DNA of 64,000 nt from contig NC_090290.1 of the NCBI RefSeq assembly GCF_037392515.1, positions 57,982,753-58,046,752 of the forward strand, read 5' to 3'. The notes under the pieces are model-generated. The model saw only the letters and a program-made list of their open reading frames with translations, was not told where the DNA came from and did no database searches. The position numbers and the translations under genes were made by a program. The stretch's first letter is position 1, and each line of letters begins with the position of its first letter. Positions 1-12,059 of this stretch are shown one piece after another. Origin of the DNA: Haliotis asinina. Lineage: Eukaryota > Mollusca > Gastropoda > Lepetellida > Haliotidae.

Positions 1-1482
1 ACGTTTAGTACTTTAAACCTAAGTAAAACTGTCAAAATGAATAAAAACAGTTTGTTTCATGAAATGTATATGCACACAATTCATAGGAATTCTCTTTTTC
101 ATTGAAGTTATCTGTGTTCTTTTATAGACAAAACAATGGCATATAATCTTTTGCCAGGTGTGCATTTGTCACAAATGTTTTGACTATCGTTGTATTTGAT
201 AATTCTGAAAATATCATGAAAATATACAGTCATTATTCACAGCAAATTCACTCCAAGTGATCTGAGTTACAGTGACTTAGTGTTAAGCATGTCATAGTGA
301 TGCCCCTGATCTTTAAAAGCCTATGACCTTTATATAGTCATATGTCGTCATAGAGGAAATTCAATTTTCGACACATATTGCGAGTCATTTTTAAGATTGA
401 GTGTATAACTTTACACAAAAGTACACAAACCAATTAAATGTTTATGATGTTCAGATGTCAGACAGTATTTTCTTTGCTAACACTTTCTGTAAATATGCCA
501 AATTAAATAATACAGCAACACAGTACTGTTATCAGTGCATGATAAACAGCAGAGAAATTTATTGTTTTCAACACATAAAATTCAGGATAACTTGTAGCAG
601 TGTCTAGTTTGGAAACGCCAATGTATTTGCACTTACACTGTGGTATGAGCAATTTCATATTTTACATTTCTGTGTATCTTTAGAGCTTTAGGTAGGTAGA
701 TCCATTGCTGCACCAACGAAATTCTGGCACCACATTAACTTTTCCAAGAAGTTAATGACGCTATAATGATACCCCAGAACCTTCATTAAGTTAATGGCTC
801 GCTAATGAAAACTCTATGTCATTAAAACCTTACACCGTCATTGAACGTTAGTACAACAGAATTTAATGACACATTACTTAATGAATGTTTAATGGCACAG
901 TAATGATTCCTTAAAGTTTGATACAGTCTTGAGCTATATGTACAGGACCACACACCACCACACTTTTTATGCGCAAATAAAACTTGTCTTAGGATTTTAA
1001 GGAGAGGCTGTTGGTAAGGACAGTCCACGCACAGTTTCACCTTCCTTCACATGTCAGTGGAAGAGACAGAGACATGAGCTCAGGCAGGTTACCTGGAGAT
1101 TTTCTCTTGTTACTATGGCTACCAGTTGTCTTTTTCGTTTCTTTTCCCAGTGAGATGTTTTTGTACATATTCTTGCCCAGACACTACCTGCCAGACATAC
1201 AGGTTACCTTTTTATGGTGACATTTTATTCAGTTTAAATCAGTGTCATAAAATATTCCTCATAAAAAATATTATGAAAAATCAAATTTATCTGAGATTTT
1301 AGGTCAGTGGTAAATATTCCACCAACTGTAATTTCACTGAATGCTAAAGTCTCTCAGTCAGTCATGTTTTACAGTTATAAAGTTATTTTTTGTATAATTG
1401 ATCTGAGCTATGTAATCTTTTTGTTCTGTTTTTGTATCTTCTGACTATCAGTATTTAACTGTGATTGTTTGTTTTCTTGAAG
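1..1482. other. AT-rich non-coding stretch, no gene seen
   Basis: Stop codons are frequent in all frames and no domain, RNA gene or long repeat is recognisable. It may be intron or intergenic DNA upstream of the weak exon candidate at 1483. Around 740-910 the motif 'ttaatga' recurs in short imperfect copies, but no clear unit length emerges. Confidence 0.5.
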
Positions 1483-1586
1483 AATGTGGATCCGGCAATG
1501 GTACTTTCCCTGGCAACAGCACTGGAAGTCCTCAACGGTGCTACAGTGACGGCCAAGATGTCTTGAACTACCTCAGCTTCAGTGAG
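1483..1586 (+). CDS. Possible exon of an unrecognised gene (weak)
   Basis: A pyrimidine-rich tract ending in 'tcttgaag' precedes base 1483, and a consensus donor GAG|GTAAGC follows base 1586. One frame reads NVDPAMVLSLATALEVLNGA and closes with TGA at 1564-1566, which would make it a terminal exon. Another frame (CGSGNGTFPGNSTGSPQRCY...) is open throughout, which would make it a 104-nt internal exon. I recognise neither peptide. The strong splice signals are the only support, and a LINE-like tail follows directly, so this could be chance. A transcript would settle it. Confidence 0.25.
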
Positions 1587-1594
1587 GTAAGCAG

Positions 1595-2150
1595 GGTTAA
1601 GGTGTTCTAGTCCTAGGTTTAAATCTGTATGGCAGCTTCTATTTCTGGGACCAATCACCCCAATATGCACCCAGCTATAGTAATCATTTTCAAAATGGTT
1701 TGTTTGATGTTGTAGCCTCATATTGTATAACTGCTTCTGTGGTGTGGTAGGTGGACTGTCTGCCATGAGAGTTAAGCGTTGATGGTTGACACCCAGCTGG
1801 CACATACTAAGACATTCGGAAAGATGGCTCTTCTTGTTGACATGCATCACTCTCTGTATTGGGAGATCAAACAGAGAATGGTTGGTTAGGAGTGAGTATA
1901 CTGCATGTCTGTGTGGGGAGTGCAAACTGGCATGGGCTGGTTTTATTAGCACTGGAACAAAGAGCAATGCAGACGCAAACACCATGTACTTTGATCATGT
2001 GATAATTCATCATTATATTCTAATTAGCTTGATATTGTGTACATGTACTTTAAATTATTTGTTGTCATTTGCTCTGTATTATATTTGCTTTTTGACAAAT
2101 TTCCCTAGCAGGACAATAAAGAATACTTATCTTATACTATCTTATGAACA
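1595..2150 (+). mobile_element. LINE-like 3' tail (tentative)
   Basis: The segment ends in 'gacaatttccc...ggacaataaag' followed by repeats of 'tatctta', the tail style of many L2/CR1-like non-LTR retrotransposons, and runs straight into a simple repeat. The body has no reverse transcriptase motif in any frame, so only a 5'-truncated 3' UTR could be present. The assignment rests on the tail alone. Confidence 0.35.
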
Positions 2151-2425
2151 CAAAGATGCAGATACAGACACACATGCAGATACAGACACACATGCAAATA
2201 CACACACATGCAGATACAGACACACATGCACATACAGACACACATGCACATACAGACACACATGCACATACAGACACACATGCAGATACAGACACACATG
2301 CACATACAGACACACATGCAGATACAGACACACATGCACATACAGACACACATGCAGATACAGACACACATGCAGATACAAACAAATACTGCAATGCAGA
2401 CACAGACACACACATATTGCTACGT
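2151..2425. repeat. 18-bp (ACAGACACACATGCAGAT)n minisatellite
   Basis: About 15 copies of an 18-bp unit alternate 'catgcagata' and 'catgcacata' versions. Because the unit is a multiple of three and lacks stops, several frames on both strands stay open across it; these are artefacts of periodicity. It probably expanded from the simple tail of the preceding LINE-like sequence. Confidence 0.9.
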
Positions 2426-4003
2426 AAGTGCAAGAATTCTTAACATATGAACAAGTTCTCTCCTCCTTGCCTTGTAGGGGATATTGATGACTTTGTCTTC
2501 TTGTTATTTTTGTTGATCTTACATTTCCCTTGATTTTAACCAAACTCATGCAGTGTTGACCTTTGGATTTGTATCCTGATGCTTCTGCTTGTTGTTTAAG
2601 GTCAGCAGGTGCCTAGAACATAAACATGGCTGATTGTACATCATCCTATGCCAGCAGTATTTATCTGTAGCTCATAACGTCAATCACAGGTTTGCCACAC
2701 ACAGACGAGATTACTGACAGACTGCTGCCAAACAGTTTGAATGTAGCATTCTGGGATGTTCAGTGATCAAATAAATATATGAATGTGTGAGTGAAGAGAC
2801 AAACTGAATAAACACATGAATATGGCATGTCATACAGAAGTCTGAGTTATGTTTCAGGACAACGTGATCCTGGATGTCAGTCTGATGTGTGCACTGCTGG
2901 TGGGGTATCGCTTTCTCTCATTCCTTGTCCTCCTTGTCAAGGCACGGAGGTCCAAGTCCTAAACAGATGGAGATTACTCATGGCTTTAAATGAATGCTTC
3001 CCTGGTTACGCACAAGTTCCAGCCAAACAAGTCGTTTGTGGTGCAATTGAGATTTCATAGCGGACCAGAAATGACATACTTCTCCTTCTGCAGGAAAAAC
3101 TTTAAAAATTTGAAAAATTACTTATGCGACTGTGAAAATTGCCAAAGGATTTTGGTTACCATTTTCATGTTTTCTTCCAAAATCTGTCTCAATAAAATCA
3201 CATCTGCTATTCCAGTAGTTGCCATGGTTACAGCTTCATGATTTGGCCTCCTTGGTATGAGTGTAGTATTGAGACCATCATGTCTGATTTCTGTTTTTCA
3301 AAACTGAATTAAACCAACAAGTACCAAATTTCAATAAAGAGGGTTTTGGGGTTTTTTTGCTGGTTTTTTTCAGTGTCATGGCATTGAGCCCCAAACAGAA
3401 AATAGTTGTGTTCTGATAAGGGGTTCAACAGTCTGGCTGCTGAATCTGTGACTGAGCCAATTACATTTCTGCCTTCGTTTCACCCACCCTTTCTACAACC
3501 TTGTAATGAAATTTATTCAGCAGACATAGTTAGGAAGTGTGACATGTCTCAACAATGACTTTCCTCATGAGGTTCTGTAAAGGGAGTTTGGCTCAGTAGT
3601 ATATGGTATATGGTCTCTGGACTCAATAACTGTTGCATACTTCATTCATATTGAGGAGCCAAAGTTTATTCAGGGTTACATGACACAATCTTCTGTGCAA
3701 GTGTCCTCACAACTTAACACAGGGAGGTGTCTTAGCGGAGTAAAATATCAGGTTTTACTGAGGTGGCTTTAGAGGTTGAGACAGTATCTGCTAATACTGC
3801 TACATGGGAAAACTGGGAAGATGATTTGTCTGAAGACTTTGTACAGGATCATTGCAGAACTTCTTCACATTGAAATCCATACCTTTCCCTATGTACGGCC
3901 AGGCCTAACAAACACTGACATTGAATTATTAAATATATTTTCTTTTCATATCTTCTGGCCTAAGACCATCATAGAATTATTATAAGTATTTTCATCTTCT
4001 GGC
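2426..4003. other. Non-coding stretch with one mobile-element terminal motif
   Basis: No gene is seen. At about 2474-2510 the sequence 'aggggatattgatgactttg' with flanking bases matches 27937-27960, downstream of the core-repeat element at 26.1 kb, so it may be an isolated terminus of that family. The remainder is unique AT-rich DNA with several T-runs near 3350. Confidence 0.5.
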
Positions 4004-4198
4004 CTTACAAAGATGTACAGGCAATTTCTTGTGTTTGACTTTTGGCCAGCCTAAGATGTACAGACAATTTCTTGTGTTTGACTTTTGGCCAGCCTAAGAT
4101 GTACAGACAATTTCTTGTGTTTGACTTTTGGCCAGCCTAAGATGTACAGACAATTTCTTGTGTTTGACTTTTGGCCAGCCTAAGATGTACAGACAATT
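4004..4198. repeat. 43-bp tandem repeat, about 4.5 copies
   Basis: The unit begins 'gatgtacagacaatttcttg' and ends 'ggccagcctaa'. Copies are almost identical apart from a first diverged unit, indicating recent amplification. No coding potential. Confidence 0.9.
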
Positions 4199-4784
4199 GT
4201 TACATGGATTTACATCTTTTGGTACCTGACTCTTTTTGAGTAGTATAGAATAAAGTTTTGTTGTGACATTCAGCAAATCAGCGGTGATATATGTTTTTTC
4301 ATGTTTACATGTTTCTTTTTGCAACGGATGCAGAGCCAAATGAAGCAGCTGTATGCTCCAGGCTTGTAATTTTTTTGTAACCGTCTATGACTCTCATTAA
4401 GCGGTTTAATGTTCCGGTACATTTATACAGAGCGTTTCATGATATTTTACAAACTATCTACCTGACAACTATTTGTCAAACATGTTTTATTCTTTGCCAA
4501 AAGATATTTTTGAAAACTGAAAATATATATGTTAAAAAATGTAATTTGGTAATAACAGTCACCCTTGTAATGAGATAGTAATTTTTAAAACATATTCTGT
4601 AATTATCCAAGCTGTAATCAAAGCACTTGTCAACTTGTGTTTTATTGCAGGAGCTGATCCATTCAAGCTTACATATCCTGAATCTTGATTTCTTTCTACT
4701 AATGATTGTGATGTTTATATTGCTGGATATGTGACGTTCTTTGTCCTCCTTATCATGAACATGCCACAGGTGTAAGCAATATCA
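4199..4784. other. AT-rich DNA, nothing recognised
   Basis: I see no gene, no repeat structure and no RNA motif. The only open frames are short and lack sensible start context. Confidence 0.5.
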
Positions 4785-5035
4785 TATGTTTAGTGCTCAG
4801 AGTTCTGGGTTAGAACTGGTCTTCAGGAATCCATGCTTGTCTTAAGAGGTGACTAACTTCATCTGGTGGTCAGGGTCACTGATTTGGTTGACGCATCTTA
4901 TCCCAATTGCATAGATTGATGCTCATGCTGTTGATCACTGGATTGTCTGTTCCAGACTTTATTATTTACAGACCATTGTCATATAGCTGGAATATTGCTG
5001 AGTGAGGCATAAAACTAGACTCACTCACTCACTGA
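4785..5035 (-). mobile_element. SINE-like abalone repeat (minus copy)
   Basis: Read on the minus strand it starts 'gtgagtgagtgagtcta', continues with 'cagcaatattccagctatat' and 'ctgtaaataat', and ends near 'agttctaacccagaactc'. The same series is found at 14765, 61448 and 63298. It is non-coding and diverged. The shared 'agcaatattccagc' core also occurs in the tRNA-derived SINEs of this window, suggesting a CORE-type relationship. Confidence 0.75.
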
Positions 5036-6242
5036 GATGACTTTGCACACTGAATGATTTTCTTGTTGGATGTTGTATTTTGTTTTTTTGTTTACAGGTG
5101 ACTGGAGACAAATATTATGTGTTTTGAATTTTTAAAGAGTATTTCAAAAATATTTTTAGTCATGTATTTTTTATCATGGTTACTATTTCACAGGTTTTCA
5201 TGTAAACTAGACTCCTCCAGTTACTGGAATAACCATGGCTTCATAGCTTATCAATAATAACTTTAGTCTTACTTTGGTCAGCTAATGGATAGTAAAGGAA
5301 TATACTGAAACTGAGAAAGATCATTGATGATGTAGGTGCAATGTAACTGGAATACTGTTCATTTTAAGCCAAGTCACTCACTGTGTTTCTTTGATAATTG
5401 AGCTAAGAACAAAGTTATATATCCTTCTCTTTGTACTGTTGACATTGTGTAGCTTCTGTAATTGAATCTGCTCTCTTTTAGCATTATAAACATTGTAAAT
5501 GTTGGTATTGCTCAACTGATAACTGACATGGTGTTCATGAAAATGGCAATAAAAAGATTAAGTTCTACATTGTGCTCAGTGATGTTTGTTTTTGATGAAG
5601 ACATGAGTGCTGTTGTATTCGAAGAATAATGTTGAAAACACATTTCTTTGAGATGAATTCCACGTGTAATCAGTGTCAGGACATCTCCCAAGCACACAAT
5701 GCTGGCCAGAAGAGGCAACTCAGTTACTTGTGGGCGGTTAGGTGACTTGATTGACTTCAAGTTTCTGCATTGTCTGGTCCAGACTTGATCATTTTCTGAC
5801 TACTGTCCTGATGTTGAAATATTGATGTTTTAGGCATTTAGCAAACACACAGAAAGGAACGCAAACACTTGACATCGTTTTAGATATGTCAGAAAAACGG
5901 ACATGCCTATTCTCAGCTGAGAATATAAGTAAACCCTTGTTGAGTGGAGTAAAATTCTTATATATTTATATACATGTGATTCTGGGAAATATTATTTTGA
6001 GATTGCTTATGGATTTCCTGTAGAAAAACAGTAGAATGGACTCTGGAGATTTGAGTGGCAAGAGCGTTTACACATCACAAATATGTTAATATGCTTACAG
6101 TTGGCAGTTTTATGAGTAAAGCATATTTGTAAGGAATAACATTTTGCATGAAAATAAAGAGTGACAAAAGCCACAGTTTTCATTTTATAGGTTTAAAATA
6201 GGTTTGTGATATTTATGGCCGGAGATGACATTTAATGGAATT
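5036..6242. other. Non-coding stretch with a SINE-core fragment
   Basis: No gene is recognised. Bases about 5740-5830 resemble the minus-strand SINE-like repeat ('ttgtctggtccagacttgat') but are too diverged to bound. Otherwise AT-rich unique DNA. Confidence 0.5.
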
Positions 6243-6805
6243 TCTAGGCTGAAATGCAGACCCTATGTTGAATAGAGATTGATGATGTTGGGCATAGCCA
6301 AAAAGGCTTGTAACAGATCATAGGGATCAGAGATTAATGATGGTGGCCTATGGTCAAAACAGGTATTTAACAGATCAGAGGGAACATAGATTTATGATGT
6401 TGGTTGTGGTCAAAAAAGGCATTTAACAGATCAGAGGGAACAGAGATTGATGATGGTGGGTGTGGCGAAAAGAGGCATTTAACAGATCGAGGGGAATAGA
6501 AATTAAATTTGGTGGGTGTGGCCAAAGGCCTGTAACAAATCGGGGTGGAATAGAGACCGATGTTGGTAGGTGTGCCCAAAAGGCCTGAAACAGATCAGGA
6601 TGGAATACAGACTGATGTTGGTGTGGATGTGCCCACAGAGGGCTGTAACAGTTCAGGGTGGTATACAGACTTATGTAGGTGGGAGTGGCCTAGGGCTGTA
6701 ACAGATCAGGGTGGAATAGAGACAGATGTTGGTGGGTGTGGCCAAGGGCTGCAACAGATCAGGGTGGTGTACAGACTGATGTTGGTGAGAGTGGCCCAGG
6801 GCTCT
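6243..6805. repeat. About 53-bp tandem repeat, about 10 diverged copies
   Basis: Each unit contains 'aacagatcagggtggaatag' followed by 'gatgttggtgggtgtggcc'. Copies differ by substitutions and small indels, so the array is older than the 43-bp one. Open frames through it are by-products of the period. Confidence 0.85.
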
Positions 6806-6989
6806 CATTTCCCAACAATATCTGTGTTAAGTTTTGGTCAGTTAGATATTCACACACAGGAACATAAACAGTCCCTCCAGACCAAATGTTTTTTACCAAC
6901 CAATATTATCCACTCCATGCTGATCTGTGTTCAGGATAAAATAACTAAACCTATGGTTATGCCTTTTGTTATTTATTTGATTGACTGAT

Positions 6990-7560
6990 TGATTGATTGA
7001 TTTTGGTTTTCCATGAAACGTTTGGGTCTTAGTGTAATGTGAGGGATGGGCTTCATTTCTGGAGTATAACTCAAGAACCATGCAATTTTCTTTTTCTGCA
7101 AAACTTGGTAGACATATCAATCAGAACCTAAAGTGGTGCCTTTTGCTATCTTCAGCTTTGTATGGTGTAATTTTTTCTCCGTTTCCATGGAAACATTTCA
7201 GACTTTCCTTTGAAAAGGGAGGAATGGGCTTCGTTTCCCCAGCAAAATTTGACAGATATGTGAGGCAGACCCCAAAGTGCACATGTGGTGCCTCTTTTTG
7301 TTTACAGATTTTTGTCATTTTTTTCCGGTTTCCATGGAAATGATTCGGACTGGGGATGGGCTTCGTTTCCGGAGCACAACTCGAAAACTTCATCTTATCT
7401 TTCAGTAGAGCTTGGTAGCTATGTGAGACAGGTCTTGAAGTGGTGCCGTTTGCTGTTTAAAGATTTTTGTCAGTTTTACTTTTCTCGGTTTCCCTGAAAA
7501 CGATTCTGACTTAGTCTCAATAGGGAGGGATGGACTTCGTTTCTGGAGCACAGCGCTTAA
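6990..7560 (+). mobile_element. Core-repeat element fragment (about 180-bp units)
   Basis: About three units each contain 'gggcttcgtttccggagcac', 'aaaacttggtagata', 'aagtggtgccttttgct' and 'ggtttccatggaaa'. The same unit recurs at 26.1-27.8 kb and 38.9-39.9 kb. This copy lacks the conserved head and tail present at the other loci, so it is a fragment. The head, internal tandem core and tail architecture resembles the pearl-type non-autonomous elements of molluscs, which are thought to be Helitron-related. The family name is inference. Confidence 0.75.
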
Positions 7561-8084
7561 CTGTGGCATGGTATGTCAGCGAGTCAGCACTATAACACCA
7601 GCTTAAATCTTGGCTAGAGCACGCAGCCACACATACACACGATTTGTATGCTGTATACCAACATTTTGGGGTTTCACTAACGTGTTACTTATCCACTGTT
7701 AGGGCGTTTACCTAACTCCCCAACTTATCATTCAGCAAGTAGACCTTCCCAAGCTTTAACCAAATGCTGTCGAAATCCTCTCAATCAAACGGAGCCAATC
7801 GAGGAGTAAGCAGGTCGGCCTAAGAGTGACTGAAATAATCAGTTAACACGCCAGGCATTGACGGATGAAAACCGGATACGCCACCCACATCACTGTTTCC
7901 AGATACTGTATATGTAGCCTACTCCCTCAACCACGTCGTTTCATGACTTACATTCAGATGCAAACACCCCATTTTCAAAATCCCGGATCAGCACTTTAAA
8001 AAATGTCTCCTGATATGGTTAAGGTGATAAAACGAGTATCGCTTCACAATGAACAATGTTCTAGTTACATCACGCCGGGATACA
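7561..8084. other. Unique non-coding DNA
   Basis: No gene or repeat unit is evident in this stretch. Confidence 0.5.
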
Positions 8085-8180
8085 CCAGCAATGAGCTTCA
8101 AACACTGTACCCATGTGGGGAATAGAACCCGAGACTGCGGCGAACGCTTTAACCAGTATGCTACCCCGCCACCCACAAGA
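8085..8180 (-). mobile_element. tRNA-derived SINE, minus copy (partial)
   Basis: On the minus strand it reads 'ggtggcggggtagcatactg', then a 'gggttctattccccacatgg' B-box region and 'tacagtgtttgaagctcatt'. It matches the head of the better copy at 8476. The downstream core is missing. Confidence 0.75.
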
Positions 8181-8334
8181 TGAAAAGAATGTAAAACTGT
8201 TTAAAATGAAGTCATTTTGGAACACAGAGGACACGAAAGCGAAGATCCATTGCCTCGCTTACCTGTGATAGAGAACAACAACAAACCAAATCGTGTTCAC
8301 TGTTATGGGGCCATGTGGTCAAGGCAAAGAATTT

Positions 8335-8425
8335 AGGGGTCATTAATATTTTGGGGAATATTTTTATGAAATTGTGTGCTCAGTCATTACTACTAAATAT
8401 ATTCCCCAAAACATTCATGATCCCT
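8335..8425. repeat. Short hairpin: imperfect 27-bp inverted repeat
   Basis: Bases 8335-8361 ('aggggtcattaatattttgg' then 'ggaatat') pair with 8399-8425 at about 23 of 27 positions, around a 37-base loop. It could be a small foldback element. No target duplication was identified. Confidence 0.6.
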
Positions 8426-8475
8426 AGCATCTTGTGAAACATATGTCCAAATATCAATTAACAGTCCAGCTTTGA

Positions 8476-8640
8476 CGGGGGCGGTGCGGTAGCCCAGTGG
8501 TTAAAGCGTTTGCTCGTCACGCCGAAAACCCGGGTTCGATTGCCCACATAGGTACAATGTGTGAAGCGCATTTCTGGTGTCTCCTGCCCTGATATTATTG
8601 GAATATTGCTAATGGCTGCTTCAAACTCAATGAATCTCTT
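8476..8640 (+). mobile_element. tRNA-derived SINE with A and B boxes
   Basis: The head looks like a tRNA gene: an A-box-like TAGCCCAGTGG at 8490-8500 and a B-box GGTTCGATTGC at 8533-8543, as needed for RNA polymerase III. It is followed by 'gtgtgaagcgcatttctggt' and a core with 'tattggaatattgcta'. There is no CCA end and no full tRNA fold, so it is a SINE rather than a tRNA gene. This is the best-preserved copy of the family in the window. Confidence 0.85.
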
Positions 8641-8879
8641 GAAGTGGCCTTGAAAAAAATGGTTTTGCTTTGAGATTCTGTTAATGGTTTTGTAGCTTGG
8701 GACAACTTGGTATCGGGAAGGCTTATCTTATCTACAAACGACACTGATCACTATACAGAGGTAGATCTACCTTACTGTAGGGCCACATATAGTCATGTGA
8801 TCATTGTGTACGTAACCCATGCTGAATGACAAGCTGGGTTCCCACCTGGGTCCCACTCCGCGGTATCACCATATCCACC
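8641..8879. other. Unique spacer before the 48-bp minisatellite
   Basis: Nothing recognisable; a short non-coding spacer. Confidence 0.5.
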
Positions 8880-10920
8880 CCACCCACCCCATCTTCCACT
8901 CGGCCGTATCACCCCTTGCACACTTTCCAACCCCTCCCCTTCCCATCTTCCACCCTCCCTATCTCCATATCCACCCTTGCACACTTTCCAACCCCTCCCC
9001 TTCCCATCTTCCACCCTCCCTATCTCTCACCCTTCCGTCTTCTACCTCTCCCCATCTTCCACCCTCCCTATCTCTCACCCTTCCATCTTCTACCCCTCCC
9101 CATCTTCCACCCTCCCTATCTCCCACCCTTCCATCTTCTACCTCTCCCCATCTTCCGCCCCTCACCATCTCTCACCCTTCCATCTTCTACCCCTCCCCAT
9201 CTTCTACCCTCCCTACCTCTCACCCTTCCATCTTCTACCCCTCCCCATCTTCCACCCTCCCTATCTCTCACCCTTCCGTCTTCTACCTCTCCCCATCTTC
9301 CACCCTCCCTATCTCTCACCCTTCCGTCTTCTACCTCTCCCCATCTTCCACCCTCCCTATCTCTCACCCTTCCATCTTCTACCCCTCCCCATCTTCCACC
9401 CTCCCTATCTCTCACCCTTCCATCTTCTACCCCTCCCCATCTTCCACCCTCGCTATCTCTCACCCTTCCGTCTTCTACCCCTCCCCATCTTCCACCCTCC
9501 CTATCTCTCACCCTTCCGTCTTCTACCTCTCCCCATCTTCCACCCTCCCTATCTCTCACCCTTCCATCTTCTACCCCTCCCCATCTTCCACCCTCCCTAT
9601 CTCTCACCCTTCCATCTTCTACCCCTCCCCATCTTCTACCCTCCCTACCTCTCACCCTTCCGTCTTCTACCCCTCCCCATCTTCCACCCTCCCTATCTCT
9701 CACCCTTCCGTCTTCTACCTCTCCCCATCTTCCACCCTCCCTATCTCTCACCCTTCCGTCTTCTACCTCTCCCCATCTTCCACCCTCCCTATCTCTCACC
9801 CTTCCATCTTCTACCCCTCCCCATCTTCCACCCTCCCTATCTCCCACCCTTCCATCTTCTACCTCTCCCCATCTTCCACCCTCCCTATCTCCCACCCTTC
9901 CATCTTCTACCCCTCCCCATCTTCCACCCTCCCTATCTCCCACCCTTCCATCTTCTACCCCTCCCCATCTTCTACCCTCCCTACCTTTCACCCTTCCATC
10001 TTCTACCCCTCCCCATCTTCCACCCTCCCTATCTCCCACCCTTCCATCTTCTACCTCTCCCCATCTTCCACCCTCCCTATCTCTCACCCTTCCATCTTCT
10101 ACCCCTCCCCATCTTCCACCCTCCCTATCTCCCACCCTTCCATCTTCTACCCCTCCCCATCTTCTACCCTCCCTACCTTTCACCCTTCCATCTTCTACCT
10201 CTCCCCATCTTCCACCCTCCCTATCTCTCACCCTTCCATCTTCTACCCCTCCCCATCTTCCACCCTCCCTATCTTCCACCCTTCCATCTTCTACCTCTCC
10301 CCATCTTCCACCCTCCCTATCTCTCACCCTTCCATCTTCTACCTCTCCCCCATCTTCCACCCTCCCTATCTCTCACCCTTCCATCTTCTACCCCTCCCCA
10401 TCTTCCACCCTCCCTATCTCCCACCCTTCCATCTTCTACCCCTCCCCATCTTCTACCCTCCCTACCTTTCACCCTTCCATCTTCTACCTCTCCCCATCTT
10501 CCACCCCTCACCATCTCTCACCCTTCCATCTTCTACCTCTCCCCCATCTTCCACCCCTCACCATCTCCCACCCTTCCATCTTCTACCTCTCCCCCATCTT
10601 CCACCCCTCACCATCTCCCACCCTTCCATCTTCTACCTCTCCTCCATCTTCCACCCCTCACCATCTCTCACCCTTCCATCTTCTACCTCTCCCCATCTTC
10701 CACCCCTCACCATCTCTCACCCTTCCATCTTCTACCTCTCCCCCATCTTCCACCCCTCACCATCTCCCACCCTTCCATCTTCTACCTCTCCCCATCTTCC
10801 ACCCCTCACCAACTCTCACCCTTCCATCTTCTACCTCTCCCCCATCTTCCACCCCTCACCATCTCCCACCCTTCCATCTTCTACCTCTCCCCATCTTCCG
10901 CCCCTCACCCCTCCCCACGT
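8880..10920. repeat. 48-bp homopyrimidine minisatellite, about 40 copies
   Basis: The dominant unit is 48 bp and contains 'cacccttccatcttctaccc' and 'ctccccatcttccaccctcc'. Variant positions (cct/cca in 'accctcc', ccg/cca in 'ttccgtc', ctc/ccc) alternate in blocks. From about 10,500 a shorter related unit with 'cacccctcaccatct' takes over. The plus strand is almost purely C/T. The unit is a multiple of three without stops, so several frames stay open for 700 or more codons. The repetitive Pro/Ser/Leu/His peptides differ by frame, which argues against coding. Confidence 0.95.
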
Positions 10921-12059
10921 TTCACATGGCACCTTACTTGCACTCGTCGCACCCGAATTCTGCCCACTCAATTGTCCATCCATCCAAACAACGACACATC
11001 AAAGGACCGCACACCCCTGCAAACACCCTAATGGTTGCGTGGGTAGACTGGCAACCCCAATAAATCAAGATGTCAGTAGAAGTGACGATTCACCCTATTT
11101 TAAGATATTCTACCCGGGATGACGCAGCAGTTCACAGCGTAACAAACCCTATTAAGTCTTCCGATGATTGTGTTAGTCAGCAGGACATTTTCTTGTCATA
11201 TACGACTTTAGGTGCAATGACTTCTTCCCTTCAATACTGACAAAGCACCCGGATACGATCAGATTACAGATAACATTTTTTGTATTAAACGGACACAGTC
11301 AAGAATGCATCTCTAGTTGATGTCGGCCACTGTTGGAACCTGAAATGCGGTGTCGTCAGTACATTTCAGTTCTTACCCTACACATATTTAATAAATCACA
11401 TACTTGTATAATTTCAAAGATGACATAGCAATCATTTTTAATCGACTAACAGGATATATTTTTGTAACAGTCCAAAGCTAGAGAAACTTTACCTCGTTGG
11501 CGGGTGAAGTAATTATATAGTTTATTTGAATGATATCCTTAATGCATGTTATAGAGGAGGAATACTACATGAGTTGGTTTATATAGCAAAACCCTGTTTA
11601 ACCAGTTATTACTTTCCCCGGCAATGGTGCAGGTCACGAATGTACGGATTAACAAGTCTCTCTATCGATTAGCGATGAAACACCTTGTCCCATAGGCCAG
11701 TGAGGTTGATCCCTTGGGTTAATAATGAGTTCAATTAAATATATTTATTTCTATGAGAAACAAACTTTTGCTGGCATTCAAGAGGCTGGTTAGTAAATGG
11801 GACAGCTTACAACGTAATGAAAACAGCTGCAAACTGCGATGTTTCGATGCAAATTCTTACACTGTTGCCCAGCTGAACAACGGCGTTTGAAAAGTCTACC
11901 GAAAATAAAGTTGAGCCTGTCTTCGCATTGCAAATATTTCAGTCTGTCTTTGCGCTGTAAACATTTCATCTTTATGTGTATATTTTCAAGACTGATTAAT
12001 TTGACCTCAGACTGATTTGTTTCCCGTGGGATGATCGCTCCTAAAAAATGTTGTTTCGA
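10921..12059. other. Unique non-coding DNA
   Basis: No gene, SINE or tandem repeat is seen. Open frames are short and unsupported. Confidence 0.5.

Noticed and set aside
1455-1985. Minus-strand 176-codon open frame
   Set aside because: No recognised domain; it overlaps the candidate plus-strand exon and the LINE-like tail, and starts or ends in no sensible context.
2132-2549. Overlapping Cys/Val- and His/Thr-rich open frames
   Set aside because: Products of the 18-bp repeat, open on both strands.
8476-8560. Functional tRNA gene
   Set aside because: A and B boxes are present but no full cloverleaf or anticodon arm forms, and the sequence continues into a SINE core.
8819-11122. Long plus-strand open frames (684-767 codons) across the 48-bp minisatellite
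   Set aside because: All three frames and the minus strand are open because the unit is 48 bp without stops. The peptides differ by frame and no start, splice or domain evidence exists.
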